Shown here: piece by piece, positions 50,673-58,334 of the stretch
Numbering within the stretch: position 1 is the stretch's first letter
Layout: each line of letters opens with the position of its first letter
NCBI GenBank assembly: GCA_964630235.1
Contig: CAZVUO010000003.1
Span: 248,001-312,000 of the forward strand
Source of the DNA: JBFLYH01 sp964630235
Lineage (GTDB): Bacteria; Oederibacteriota; JAAXVQ01; JAUVAV01
Length of the DNA: 64,000 nt
Direction: 5' to 3'
Notes under the pieces: model-generated
What the model was told of the DNA's origin: nothing
Database searches by the model: none
The model's input: only the letters and a program-made list of their open reading frames with translations
Program-made: the position numbers and the translations under genes

Positions 50673-51653
50673 TCAGGCCTCGAGCACGCGGATGTTGGCC
50701 TTGCGCACGTCCGCCTGCCCGAGCTTGCGCTCGACCGCGGCCTGGATGACCTCGCTCGCGAACGGGTCCTGGCCCATCAGGGTATGCGCGTAAGCGTCGG
50801 CCAGCACCGCGTCCGTGGAAGCCACGATCGTGTCCATCCGCCGGACGTCATTCAGGTCGCCCCCGACCGGCCCGTTGCGCAGCAGGACCCGCGTGGCGTC
50901 GATCACGGTCAGCTCGGGCCGGATGAGGTCCAGCAGGTCGGCCAGCTTGGGCGCGATGTTCAGGTGCATGAGCCCGCGCCTGCCCCCGCACACGCCCATC
51001 AGGTTCTTCAGGGAGAGCGTCAGACCGGTCAGGCCGTGGTGCTTGAGGACCGGTACGTTGATGAACGTGTCGCAGACCATCGCGTCGCGCAGGACCGGCC
51101 AGCCGGCCATGGTGCTCGCGTACGGGAACTTGGCCTTGACCACGTTCCACTGGTCCGCGAAGTACACTTTGGCGCCCTTGGCCTCGGCCGCCGCGCGGAT
51201 GCCGCTGTTCTCGTAGGTGCGCCGCTCGTCGTTGCAGGTCACGTCGAACACGTTCACGCGCTTGGCCTTGGCCTGGTAGGCCATCTCCACCAGCGTGGCC
51301 ACCACTTCGGGATTGGTGTTCGCGGCCTGCTCCGGCGAGCGGTCCCAGCCGATGTTCGGCTTGATCACGACCACGTCGCCGGGCTTGACGAAGGCCCGCA
51401 TGCCGCCCAGGGCCTCGATCGCGGCGCGGGTGTTCTTGGCCGGGTCAGGGCCCTTGGCCACGGCCGCGTGCACGGGCGTAGCGATCTTCCTGGCCGGGCG
51501 CGGCCCGGCCTGCGGGGCTTTGGCCGCGGCCAGTTTGAACCAGAGGTTATTGACGGCCATGGCCAGGACCCCCACCAGGCCGGCTTTCAGGAACGCGCCG
51601 CGCGAGATCCTTTGCTTCAGCCAATTTTCCATGCGCTTGATCAGGTCGGTCAT
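50673..51653 (-). CDS. DUF362 family protein with Tat-like signal
   Basis: 326 residues. The N-terminus has RISRGAFLKAGLVGVLAMA, a Tat-type signal in which the second arginine is glycine. The DUF362 domain follows: FVKPGDVVVIKPNIGWD, PEVVATLVEMAYQAKAKRV, FINVPVLKHHGLTGLTLSLKNLMGVCGG and a DATRVLLRNGPVGGDL / ASTDAVLADAYA end. DUF362 proteins are often fused to or encoded beside ferredoxins; function unknown. AAAGGTG precedes ATG 51653, 5 bases after the phosphoribosyltransferase stop. Confidence 0.9.
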   Translation of the reverse strand: MTDLIKRMENWLKQRISRGAFLKAGLVGVLAMAVNNLWFKLAAAKAPQAGPRPARKIATPVHAAVAKGPDPAKNTRAAIEALGGMRAFVKPGDVVVIKPNIGWDRSPEQAANTNPEVVATLVEMAYQAKAKRVNVFDVTCNDERRTYENSGIRAAAEAKGAKVYFADQWNVVKAKFPYASTMAGWPVLRDAMVCDTFINVPVLKHHGLTGLTLSLKNLMGVCGGRRGLMHLNIAPKLADLLDLIRPELTVIDATRVLLRNGPVGGDLNDVRRMDTIVASTDAVLADAYAHTLMGQDPFASEVIQAAVERKLGQADVRKANIRVLEA

Positions 51654-51658
51654 GGGGT

Positions 51659-52066
51659 TCACCTTTGATAGGATTTCCAGGGCCAGGCCACGCACTCCCG
51701 GATCTCGGGGAACAGCACGTGGTCGGCGCTGCCCTTGAGCACGAACGTGGTCACCTGGCGGCCGGCCAGCCGGCGTCTGGCCAAGGCCAGGGTCTGCCCG
51801 GTGACCGCCACGTCATCCACCAGCAGGACCCGCTTGGCGGACCGGGGCAGGCGCAGGGGCGCGAGCACGGCCGGCCTCGGCCGCTGGGGCTGGTTGCGCG
51901 CGTCCCGGTAGTTGATGGTGATAAACCGCGCCTCCTTGCCCAGGCGCTGTGCCGCCAGAGCCGCGGGCACCAGGCCGCCGCTCCGGATCCCCACCACCAG
52001 GTCCACGGCCGGGAAGCGGTGTTTCCACAACCGGCCCATGATGGTTTCGAACGCGATCGCTCTCAC
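51659..52066 (-). CDS. Phosphoribosyltransferase-family protein
   Basis: 135 residues. A type I PRTase fold with the PRPP motif RVLLVDDVAVTGQTL and the DLVVGIRSGGLVPA start. Such small proteins may act on nucleobases or, like PyrR/ComFC relatives, in regulation; substrate not evident. GTG start at 52066 overlaps the upstream stop by 4 bases (GTGA) with AAAGG ahead. Confidence 0.82.
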   Translation of the reverse strand: MRAIAFETIMGRLWKHRFPAVDLVVGIRSGGLVPAALAAQRLGKEARFITINYRDARNQPQRPRPAVLAPLRLPRSAKRVLLVDDVAVTGQTLALARRRLAGRQVTTFVLKGSADHVLFPEIRECVAWPWKSYQR

Positions 52067-52572
52067 GCGCGCCTTTCAGGCCGCAGGCGCTGGCAGATCT
52101 CAACCAGCGCGCTCATCACGACTACGCCCGGCCAGGGCGTCAGCAGGGCCTGGAGTTCCAAGCGCCCGGTCAAGGCCAGCAGGAGCAGACGAGCGCCGCC
52201 AAACACCAGGGGAACATGCCACCAGGCAAGCCTGGACCAGCGGTTGAGGGCAACCGCGGCAACGCTGAACAGCGCCAGCTCCAGGGTCAGGCCGGCCACC
52301 AGGCTCCCGGCAGGCATGCCGAACAGCAGGTGGTTGAACAGCGGCGCCAGTATGGCGGCCAGGAGCGCCACCCTGGGCCTGAACCACACGCTGGCCACGA
52401 GCGGAGCGTAGAACATGGGCAGCCACTGCTGGCCGGTTGCGGCGGCTGTCACCGGCGGCAGGAGATGCACCAGCCAGGGCAGCCCGCAGGCCGCGGCCAG
52501 GGTCAGGGCCAGTTTATCCCACTGTCCGAGCACAACCGCCTGGGTCCATCCGGATACGCGGGCATTAGACAT
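52063..52572 (-). CDS. Membrane protein resembling an ECF transporter S component
   Basis: 169 residues, about five helices. PMFYAPLVASVWFRPRVALLAAILAPLFNHLLFGMP has the look of S components (substrate-binding subunits) of energy-coupling-factor transporters, but no ATPase or T-component gene is here, so the call is tentative. ATG 52572 overlaps tatC by 8 bases; the next gene starts inside its stop. Confidence 0.55.
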   Translation of the reverse strand: MSNARVSGWTQAVVLGQWDKLALTLAAACGLPWLVHLLPPVTAAATGQQWLPMFYAPLVASVWFRPRVALLAAILAPLFNHLLFGMPAGSLVAGLTLELALFSVAAVALNRWSRLAWWHVPLVFGGARLLLLALTGRLELQALLTPWPGVVVMSALVEICQRLRPERRA

Positions 52573-53314
52573 GAAGTCGTGCCTCCTTGCCCTTTCCCAC
52601 CAGCGCGGAAAGGAGAATGCCGGCCTCGTACAGCAGGAGCATGGGCGCGGCGAACAGCATCAGATTGAAAACATCCTGCGTGGGCGTGATCAGGGCCGCG
52701 ATGACCAGATTGATGATGACAGCCTGGCGCCGGCCCGCGCGCAAGCGCCCGGCGTCCACCAGGCCGGCCTCGGTGAGCAGGCCCAGGACCACGGGGATCT
52801 CGAACACCGCGCCGCCCAGCAGGAGCACACTGTTGGCAAAGGAAATATATTTCGAGACTGTGATCGCGGGCTGGGCCACGCCAACCCCGAACCCCAGCAG
52901 GAACTTCAGCGCCGCGGGCAACAGCACCGCGTAGGAAAACGCCAGGCCGCCCAGGAACAGCACCTGGGCCAGGATCAGCCACGCCAGCACGCGCTGGCGC
53001 GCCGGCGGCTGGAGCGCGGGCGCCAGGAAGGCCCACGCCTCGTACAGGACCACCGGCGAGGTCGCGACCAGGGCCGCGAGCAGGACCGCCTGCAGGTAGG
53101 TCAGGAAGGCCTCGGTGGGGCTGATGAAGATGAATTCGCGGATCAACCCGCCGGCCGGCTGCTCCAGCCAGGCCAGGAATAGGTGGCCAAAGGAGAACAG
53201 CGCGCCAGCCGCCAGCGCGAACGCCGCGAGGCAGACCAGCAGTCTCCGCCGCAGTTCATCCAGGTGCCCCACCACGTCCAGGCGCTGGGATTCAGGCGGG
53301 TAAGGACCCATCAT
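52565..53314 (-). CDS. tatC: Twin-arginine translocase subunit TatC
   Basis: 249 residues, six membrane helices. Conserved HLDELRRRLLVC in the N-terminal cytoplasmic region (signal-peptide binding), FISPTEAFLTYLQAVL in the first periplasmic loop, and LITPTQDVFNLMLFAAPMLLLYE. It forms the receptor of the Tat pathway. ATG 53314 overlaps tatA stop as ATGATG (4 bases). No tatB is present, suggesting a TatAC system with a bifunctional TatA. Confidence 0.95.
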   Translation of the reverse strand: MMGPYPPESQRLDVVGHLDELRRRLLVCLAAFALAAGALFSFGHLFLAWLEQPAGGLIREFIFISPTEAFLTYLQAVLLAALVATSPVVLYEAWAFLAPALQPPARQRVLAWLILAQVLFLGGLAFSYAVLLPAALKFLLGFGVGVAQPAITVSKYISFANSVLLLGGAVFEIPVVLGLLTEAGLVDAGRLRAGRRQAVIINLVIAALITPTQDVFNLMLFAAPMLLLYEAGILLSALVGKGKEARLHV

Positions 53315-53490
53315 GGTTTCTTGTTCTCAGCCTCGTCGTTCTTGGGTGTTTCTTTCCCTTCCAGGCTTTTCTTGAACTGGTTTATAGCCTCGCCCAGGGA
53401 GCGGGCGATCTGGGGCAGGCGCGCCGCGCCGAACAGGAGCAGGGCGACCACCAGGATCAATAACAGTTCCGGGATGCCCAAACCGAACAT
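53311..53490 (-). CDS. tatA: Twin-arginine translocase subunit TatA
   Basis: 59 residues. MFGLGIPELLLILVVALLLFG gives the membrane helix with the polar N-terminal contact, followed by ARLPQIARSLGEAINQFKKS, the amphipathic helix, and an acidic tail. ATG 53490 has GAGGTGA upstream, which decides it against an in-frame upstream start. First gene of the operon tatA-tatC-S component-PRTase-DUF362-polyferredoxin. Confidence 0.95.
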   Translation of the reverse strand: MFGLGIPELLLILVVALLLFGAARLPQIARSLGEAINQFKKSLEGKETPKNDEAENKKP

Positions 53491-53549
53491 GCTGATCACC
53501 TCTTTTTCCGCTTGCCGGGCCAAGACAACCCGGGAAATCAAGCGGGTTG

Positions 53550-53555
53550 ATTATA
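53550..53555 (-). promoter_or_regulatory. -10 box upstream of tatA
   Basis: On the minus strand, a perfect TATAAT (53555-53550). A weak TTCCCT lies at the right distance for a -35. Predicted start near 53543, about 50 bases upstream of the tatA ATG. Confidence 0.4.
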
Positions 53556-53606
53556 ACGGTTCCTATTAAGCGAGGGAAGCGGAAAGATAGGACCGTTGGG
53601 AACGCC

Positions 53607-54128
53607 TTAAGCCGCGAGGCGTTGCTTGCCGAACAGCCGCTCAGCTGGACAGCCGCACTGGCGCTGGCGGCAGTGGGCGCATGCCAGCTGGGACCGGATC
53701 GCGCCTGTGACCGGGAACGCCAGGACCACCAGCACGACCATGAGCCCCAGCACCAGCCAGGACCAGGAGCGGATGAGCGCGATCACTCCCACCACGAGGG
53801 GCAGCAGGGAGATGAGCAGGTCCGGGACCAGCGCGGCCCAGGTTATCTGTCGCGCGTTGAACTTGGCCGGATCGCCCTGCTGGAACAGCCAGGAGCACAG
53901 GAGGCCCCGGCCAAAGGCGCAAACCTTGCCATAGTACGCACAGTTGACACAGCTAGCGCTCAGCACCCGGTATTCGCTCCACGCGCAGAACGCCAGGTAG
54001 AGCAGCGCCCAGAGCGGGCCGGCGGCCAGGATAATGGCCGCGCCCACCGCGTAGAGCAGGAGCGTGTGCAGGACCGACACGAGCACGACCCGGGCCGGGT
54101 ATTGGTCAGAGAACGGTTCGTCCGCCAC
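53607..54128 (-). CDS. Cys-rich polytopic membrane protein (intact paralog)
   Basis: 173 residues, about four helices. Two cysteine clusters: SCVNCAYYGKVCAFGRGLLC in the middle and LACAHCRQRQCGCPAERLFG at the end, with ALIRSWSWLVLGLMVV between. The pattern suggests metal or cluster binding, or disulfides, in a membrane redox protein. No family recognised. GTG start at 54128 with AAGGGGG upstream. A degraded copy is at 47005-47512. It follows a large membrane-protein gene by 15 bases and precedes tatA. Confidence 0.75.
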   Translation of the reverse strand: MADEPFSDQYPARVVLVSVLHTLLLYAVGAAIILAAGPLWALLYLAFCAWSEYRVLSASCVNCAYYGKVCAFGRGLLCSWLFQQGDPAKFNARQITWAALVPDLLISLLPLVVGVIALIRSWSWLVLGLMVVLVVLAFPVTGAIRSQLACAHCRQRQCGCPAERLFGKQRLAA

Positions 54129-54143
54129 GGCGGCCCCCTTGTC

Positions 54144-55004
54144 TCACACTTCGCGATAGTTGCGCAGCACGTAGGCAAAACCCGCCAACACGATCAGGGC
54201 CAAGCTGCTGAACACCAGCAGGTCGCGCAGCAGGAAGGTGGGATCCTGTTTGAAGAACATGAACCAGCCCATGGCATTAACCGCGATGATCATGGTCAGG
54301 AAGAAGCCGTAGAACATGAACTGCACCGGATACGTGGTCCGGGGCCTGGTCCACAGAAGGTAGAGGCTGACAAAACCCAGCGGGATGGTGAACCCGAGGT
54401 CGAACACCCGCACCAGCCAGAACGCGGCGGGCGCGATATCATAGCCGCGGGTGGTTCCGGTCTGAATGACCTCCACCACCTCCTTGATCCACATGGACGC
54501 GAACAGCAGCAAGAACGCGGAGAACAGCACGGTGTAGACCAAGAGCCCCCTGGACCCGAACCGGCTCTCCACGTTCCTGGGGAACACGGCCAGCGAATAC
54601 ATCAGGATAACCAGGGACGCGACCAGGATGAAGAGGAAATAAAAGGTGTACTGGTGGTTGTTGCCCGTGTACTGAGGGGCGCTCCACTCCCAGCCGATGG
54701 TGTAGCTCAGGGCGAAGTAGATCAGGTACAGCGGCAAGAGGATGAGCAGGTATTTCGCCAGGTCCTTTTTCAGTAAGAGCAGGATGCCCGCCAGCATGGA
54801 GATCGGGGCCAGCAGGAAAAGGTTGACGATGTCCTGGCCCAAAAGCTGGTTGTTGATAATCGCCGCGGTCTTGTACTGGATCCGGCCGAGCCAGAGCGGA
54901 CCCAAGAGCGCCAGATAAACCAGCGCCATGCCGACCCCGAACGCCAGGATCGCGACGAACAGCCGTTCGAACTCGGTCCCGAAATTTTGACCGTTGCCTT
55001 TCAT
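54144..55004 (-). CDS. Polytopic membrane protein of unknown function
   Basis: 286 residues with about eight helices. Conserved-looking GPLWLGRIQYKTAA, YTIGWEWSAPQYTGNNHQYTF loop and FMFYGFFLTMIIAVNAMGWFMFF. The layout (multiple helices and a periplasmic Trp/Tyr loop) resembles quinone-linked membrane subunits, but no heme or quinone motif could be named. GGAGGCAGC precedes ATG 55004; a Cys-rich membrane gene follows. Confidence 0.65.
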   Translation of the reverse strand: MKGNGQNFGTEFERLFVAILAFGVGMALVYLALLGPLWLGRIQYKTAAIINNQLLGQDIVNLFLLAPISMLAGILLLLKKDLAKYLLILLPLYLIYFALSYTIGWEWSAPQYTGNNHQYTFYFLFILVASLVILMYSLAVFPRNVESRFGSRGLLVYTVLFSAFLLLFASMWIKEVVEVIQTGTTRGYDIAPAAFWLVRVFDLGFTIPLGFVSLYLLWTRPRTTYPVQFMFYGFFLTMIIAVNAMGWFMFFKQDPTFLLRDLLVFSSLALIVLAGFAYVLRNYREV

Positions 55005-55132
55005 GCTGCCTCCGGGTATCCAAGGTCAGGGAGGATCGGACTTGAAGAGCTGTTTTTTTTCATCGCCAGATATGAACTCAACGGCTGGTCACCCGCGGTC
55101 AGGTGCCTGATCCATGGGTCCTTGGCCTCCGG

Positions 55133-58100
55133 CTATTTCAATACCGCCACTTTCAGTTTGCCCCAGTCCTGCCCATCCACCCAGATCCGCGCCAGATAGA
55201 TACCCGGCGCTAGGCCCTGGCAATCCCAGACCACCTGGCTGGCGTTGGTTTCGCCCTGCAGCGTGGCCACCCGTTCGCCGTTCAGGTTGTAAACCTGCAC
55301 CACCAGGCGCTGGCTGGGCGCCTGATCGATCCGGAACGTGATCTGCCCGCGGCCGGGATTGGGAACAGCGATCATCCGGCGGCCGGCCGTGGCAGCCCTG
55401 GCAGGCGTGGGCGTGAGGGTCGCCGTAGCCAACGGTGTGGCGGTGAAGGTCGCGGTCGGCGTGGCGGTCGGGCCGGTGCTGATGACATTCAGCGAAAATT
55501 CCGAGGTGTTTTTGCCCTCCGAACTGGTCGCGCAGACATACTCGCCGTTGACAGTCAATACATTGAGACTCCACACCGGAGTGGCCGCCGCATTGGCAGT
55601 GACCGCGCCCAGGAAACGCAGGCTCCCGCCCGCGCTGCCAGGCCGGGATTCGGCCAGGAACACTTCCACCCGGTCACCGGCTGCCACGCCGCTGCCCTGG
55701 ACCACCAGCCCATCGGCCGCAGCGACCACAGGCGCGGCCTTGGAATTGTTGCCGCCCGCTTCCAGGCTGATGCCTTTGCTGGAGAAGGCCGCGATGGTAT
55801 TGCCCCAGACCGTGTTGTTGACGGTCGCCGCGCCGTTGATGACCACACCCGTGCCCGTGCCAGCCACCAGGTTGCCCTGGCCGTTGTTCTCGCCGATCAG
55901 ATTGTCGTGCGAACTGTCGGTCAGGTTCACGCTGGTGGTGTAGGGCTGGGCAGGCAGGGACCCATTGGCCAGGACGCCGATGAAATTTCCGGTCAGCGTA
56001 TTGCCGCCGGAGGCGCCCCGGAACCGGATGCCTTCCACCCGGCCGCAAACCACGTTGGCGCGCCGGTTGGCGTCGGTATTGAGGCCGCCGATCAAGTTGC
56101 CATAACAGCCCCACAGGTCCATGGTCAGGGTTTCCGCGCTGTCCACAACTTGCGTGGAGCCGGTCAGATCGGTGTTGATGAAATTGCCGCTGATGGTATT
56201 GTTCGCGCTGGCAACGAGGTATATTGCTGTCCCGTTGTCGGAAATAGTATTGCTTTCATACCGGCCGGCATTGGCCACCCCGCCAATTTGAATGTTGTTG
56301 GAATCTTGCGCCCTGATCCCATAATCATTCCCAAAAGCCAGGCCGGCGCTGTTCAACCCGATGAGATTGTTTTGGATGAGGGTATTGTTGGAGTTTTGCA
56401 TGCTAATCCCATAATCACTGCCGCCGGCGATCACGTTGCCCCAGCCGGAAATCGGCCGCCCAATATAAGTGCCCTGGGCATTGCCGAGGGCGATGCTCGT
56501 GCCGGTATTGGTGCGCGCCTGGGTTTGGGCGGCATTCAAGCCGAGTATGTTTCCGCAAACCGAGTTGCCCTGGCTGTTTACGATGCTAACCCCGTAGCTT
56601 TGGTTGCCGGAAATAAGGTTTCCTTCCCGGGTCTGAGAATTGCCGCCGATCAGATTGCCTGCGCCGGCCCATATTTGGATCCCGTAACCGTTGCTCATGG
56701 CGTTTTCCGAAGCATTCAGGCCAATGATGTTGTTTTGCACTTTCTCCCCGACAGCATCGTTAAGATAGATGCCGTAATTATCGTTTCCGCTGATTACGTT
56801 GCCCCAGCCGGCAATAGGCAGGCCGATCCGGTTGCCGGAAACCTGTTCCGAATGAATGCCGGTCAGTCCATTGCTGCGGGCCAGGGCCTGGTTCGGCGTC
56901 AATCCCACAACATTTCCGCAGATGGTGTTCCCCGTGGATGCGCCGGACAGTGTGATCCCGCCGTTGCTGTTGCCGGATACGCAATTACCTTCTGTCGACG
57001 AGGAATTGCCGCCGATCTGATTGCCGCCGCTTCCCCACACATAGATGCCATATCCATTACTGAGGCTCGCGCCAGCCGCATTAAGGCCGACGAGGTTATT
57101 GCGCACTTTCGCGCCGCGCGCCTGGAGGACCCAGATGCCGTAGTTGCTGTTGCCGCTCACCACATTGCCCCAGCCCGAGATCGGCAGGCCAATGGCATTT
57201 CCGGAGCCGCTCACCCTTATCCCGCTAATGTTGTTGCTCCGCGGCTGGGTTTGGTCCGCGGTGAGCCCGACAATGTTCCCGCACACCGTGTTGCCGCTGG
57301 ACGTCTCGCTGAGGTAGATGCCGGACTGGGAATTGCTCGAAACCACGTTGCCCTGCAGGGCATTGGAATCGCCCCCCACCTGGGCGCCGCCGGCCTGCCA
57401 GAGATAGATGCCCTGATCGTTGGGAATGGCCGTGCCGGACAAGTTCAACCCCACTGAATTATTCTGGATGACAGTCCCCTGGTCCCGGTAAGTGCCCAGG
57501 CCGTAATTGTCATTGCCGCAGATCACATTGCCCCACCCGGCGACAGGCAGGCCGATCCGGTTGCCCATAGACAGCCGGATCATGATGCCGTTGTTGTTGC
57601 CCTGGTCAGTGGTTTGATCCGAGGATAAACCGATCAGATTGCCGCAGACTGTATTGTTGGAGCCTTCCAGCCGGATGCCATCGCCATTGCGGGAAACAAG
57701 GTTCCCCTGCCCGGACAAGCCATTGCCGCCGACCAGGTTGCCCTGGCCCAGCAGATGCATGCCATAGGAGAATCCCTGGCTGGGGGTATTGATCCAATCC
57801 AAGCCAACCCGGCAGGTTTGAATCACGTTATTATCGGATTCCACGCGGATGGCCGTACCACTTGCAGTAGTGTTGATCAGCACCAATTGCCGGATCTGGC
57901 TGCCGCTGCTGCCGCTCGCCAGGGTGAAAAGCACATAATTTCCGCTGGCCGTGATCGTGGCGCCATTGCCCTCGATGATGACCGGATCGGTTATGCTGGG
58001 CAGACTGCTGGCGGCCGCGATCGGCCCTGCGTTGATCTGGATCGTATCTGTGCCTGAGTTGCCGTTGGCGGTATTGATGGCCGTGCGCAAGGTGCCAGGG

Positions 58101-58210
58101 TCCGTGGTGTCAGCCGTGCTGGTGACCGTATACGTGGCGGCTGCAACCAGACCTGCCGTGGTGCCCATAAAGATACCCAGCAACGCAATTCCTACAATGG
58201 ATTTTCGCAT
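55133..58210 (-). CDS. Large secreted parallel beta-helix protein with internal 121-residue repeats
   Basis: 1025 residues. Signal peptide of about 24 residues; mature part starts ATYTVTSTADTTDPGTLR, typical of beta-helix surface proteins. Residues about 190-675 consist of four units of about 121 residues, each with GN.IGL, RIGLP(I/V)(S/A)GWGNV, NDNYG / NSNYG and N..VGLN blocks; DNA 56186-57643. A further right-handed beta-helix region follows, then a Thr/Pro linker (PTATPTATFTATPLA) and a FlgD-like C-terminal domain (IAVPNPGRGQITFRI, VYNLNGERVATLQG, GIYLARIWV). Probably a surface adhesin or polysaccharide-binding protein. GGGGGG lies just before ATG 58210. Confidence 0.85.
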   Translation of the reverse strand: MRKSIVGIALLGIFMGTTAGLVAAATYTVTSTADTTDPGTLRTAINTANGNSGTDTIQINAGPIAAASSLPSITDPVIIEGNGATITASGNYVLFTLASGSSGSQIRQLVLINTTASGTAIRVESDNNVIQTCRVGLDWINTPSQGFSYGMHLLGQGNLVGGNGLSGQGNLVSRNGDGIRLEGSNNTVCGNLIGLSSDQTTDQGNNNGIMIRLSMGNRIGLPVAGWGNVICGNDNYGLGTYRDQGTVIQNNSVGLNLSGTAIPNDQGIYLWQAGGAQVGGDSNALQGNVVSSNSQSGIYLSETSSGNTVCGNIVGLTADQTQPRSNNISGIRVSGSGNAIGLPISGWGNVVSGNSNYGIWVLQARGAKVRNNLVGLNAAGASLSNGYGIYVWGSGGNQIGGNSSSTEGNCVSGNSNGGITLSGASTGNTICGNVVGLTPNQALARSNGLTGIHSEQVSGNRIGLPIAGWGNVISGNDNYGIYLNDAVGEKVQNNIIGLNASENAMSNGYGIQIWAGAGNLIGGNSQTREGNLISGNQSYGVSIVNSQGNSVCGNILGLNAAQTQARTNTGTSIALGNAQGTYIGRPISGWGNVIAGGSDYGISMQNSNNTLIQNNLIGLNSAGLAFGNDYGIRAQDSNNIQIGGVANAGRYESNTISDNGTAIYLVASANNTISGNFINTDLTGSTQVVDSAETLTMDLWGCYGNLIGGLNTDANRRANVVCGRVEGIRFRGASGGNTLTGNFIGVLANGSLPAQPYTTSVNLTDSSHDNLIGENNGQGNLVAGTGTGVVINGAATVNNTVWGNTIAAFSSKGISLEAGGNNSKAAPVVAAADGLVVQGSGVAAGDRVEVFLAESRPGSAGGSLRFLGAVTANAAATPVWSLNVLTVNGEYVCATSSEGKNTSEFSLNVISTGPTATPTATFTATPLATATLTPTPARAATAGRRMIAVPNPGRGQITFRIDQAPSQRLVVQVYNLNGERVATLQGETNASQVVWDCQGLAPGIYLARIWVDGQDWGKLKVAVLK

Positions 58211-58334
58211 ATGCCCCCCGGTGCTTTGACTCGACCCTATAATAGACAACTGTTTTGAATTATATCCCTGGAAAGAGCGGAAATCACGAGCTAAGTATGA
58301 AATTTAGCCTATCCGGGAAAACCTTCAGGCAGGG

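Noticed and set aside
53547..54776. 409-codon plus-strand frame opposite the membrane genes
   Set aside because: Shadow of the two minus-strand membrane proteins, which have ribosome binding sites and helices.
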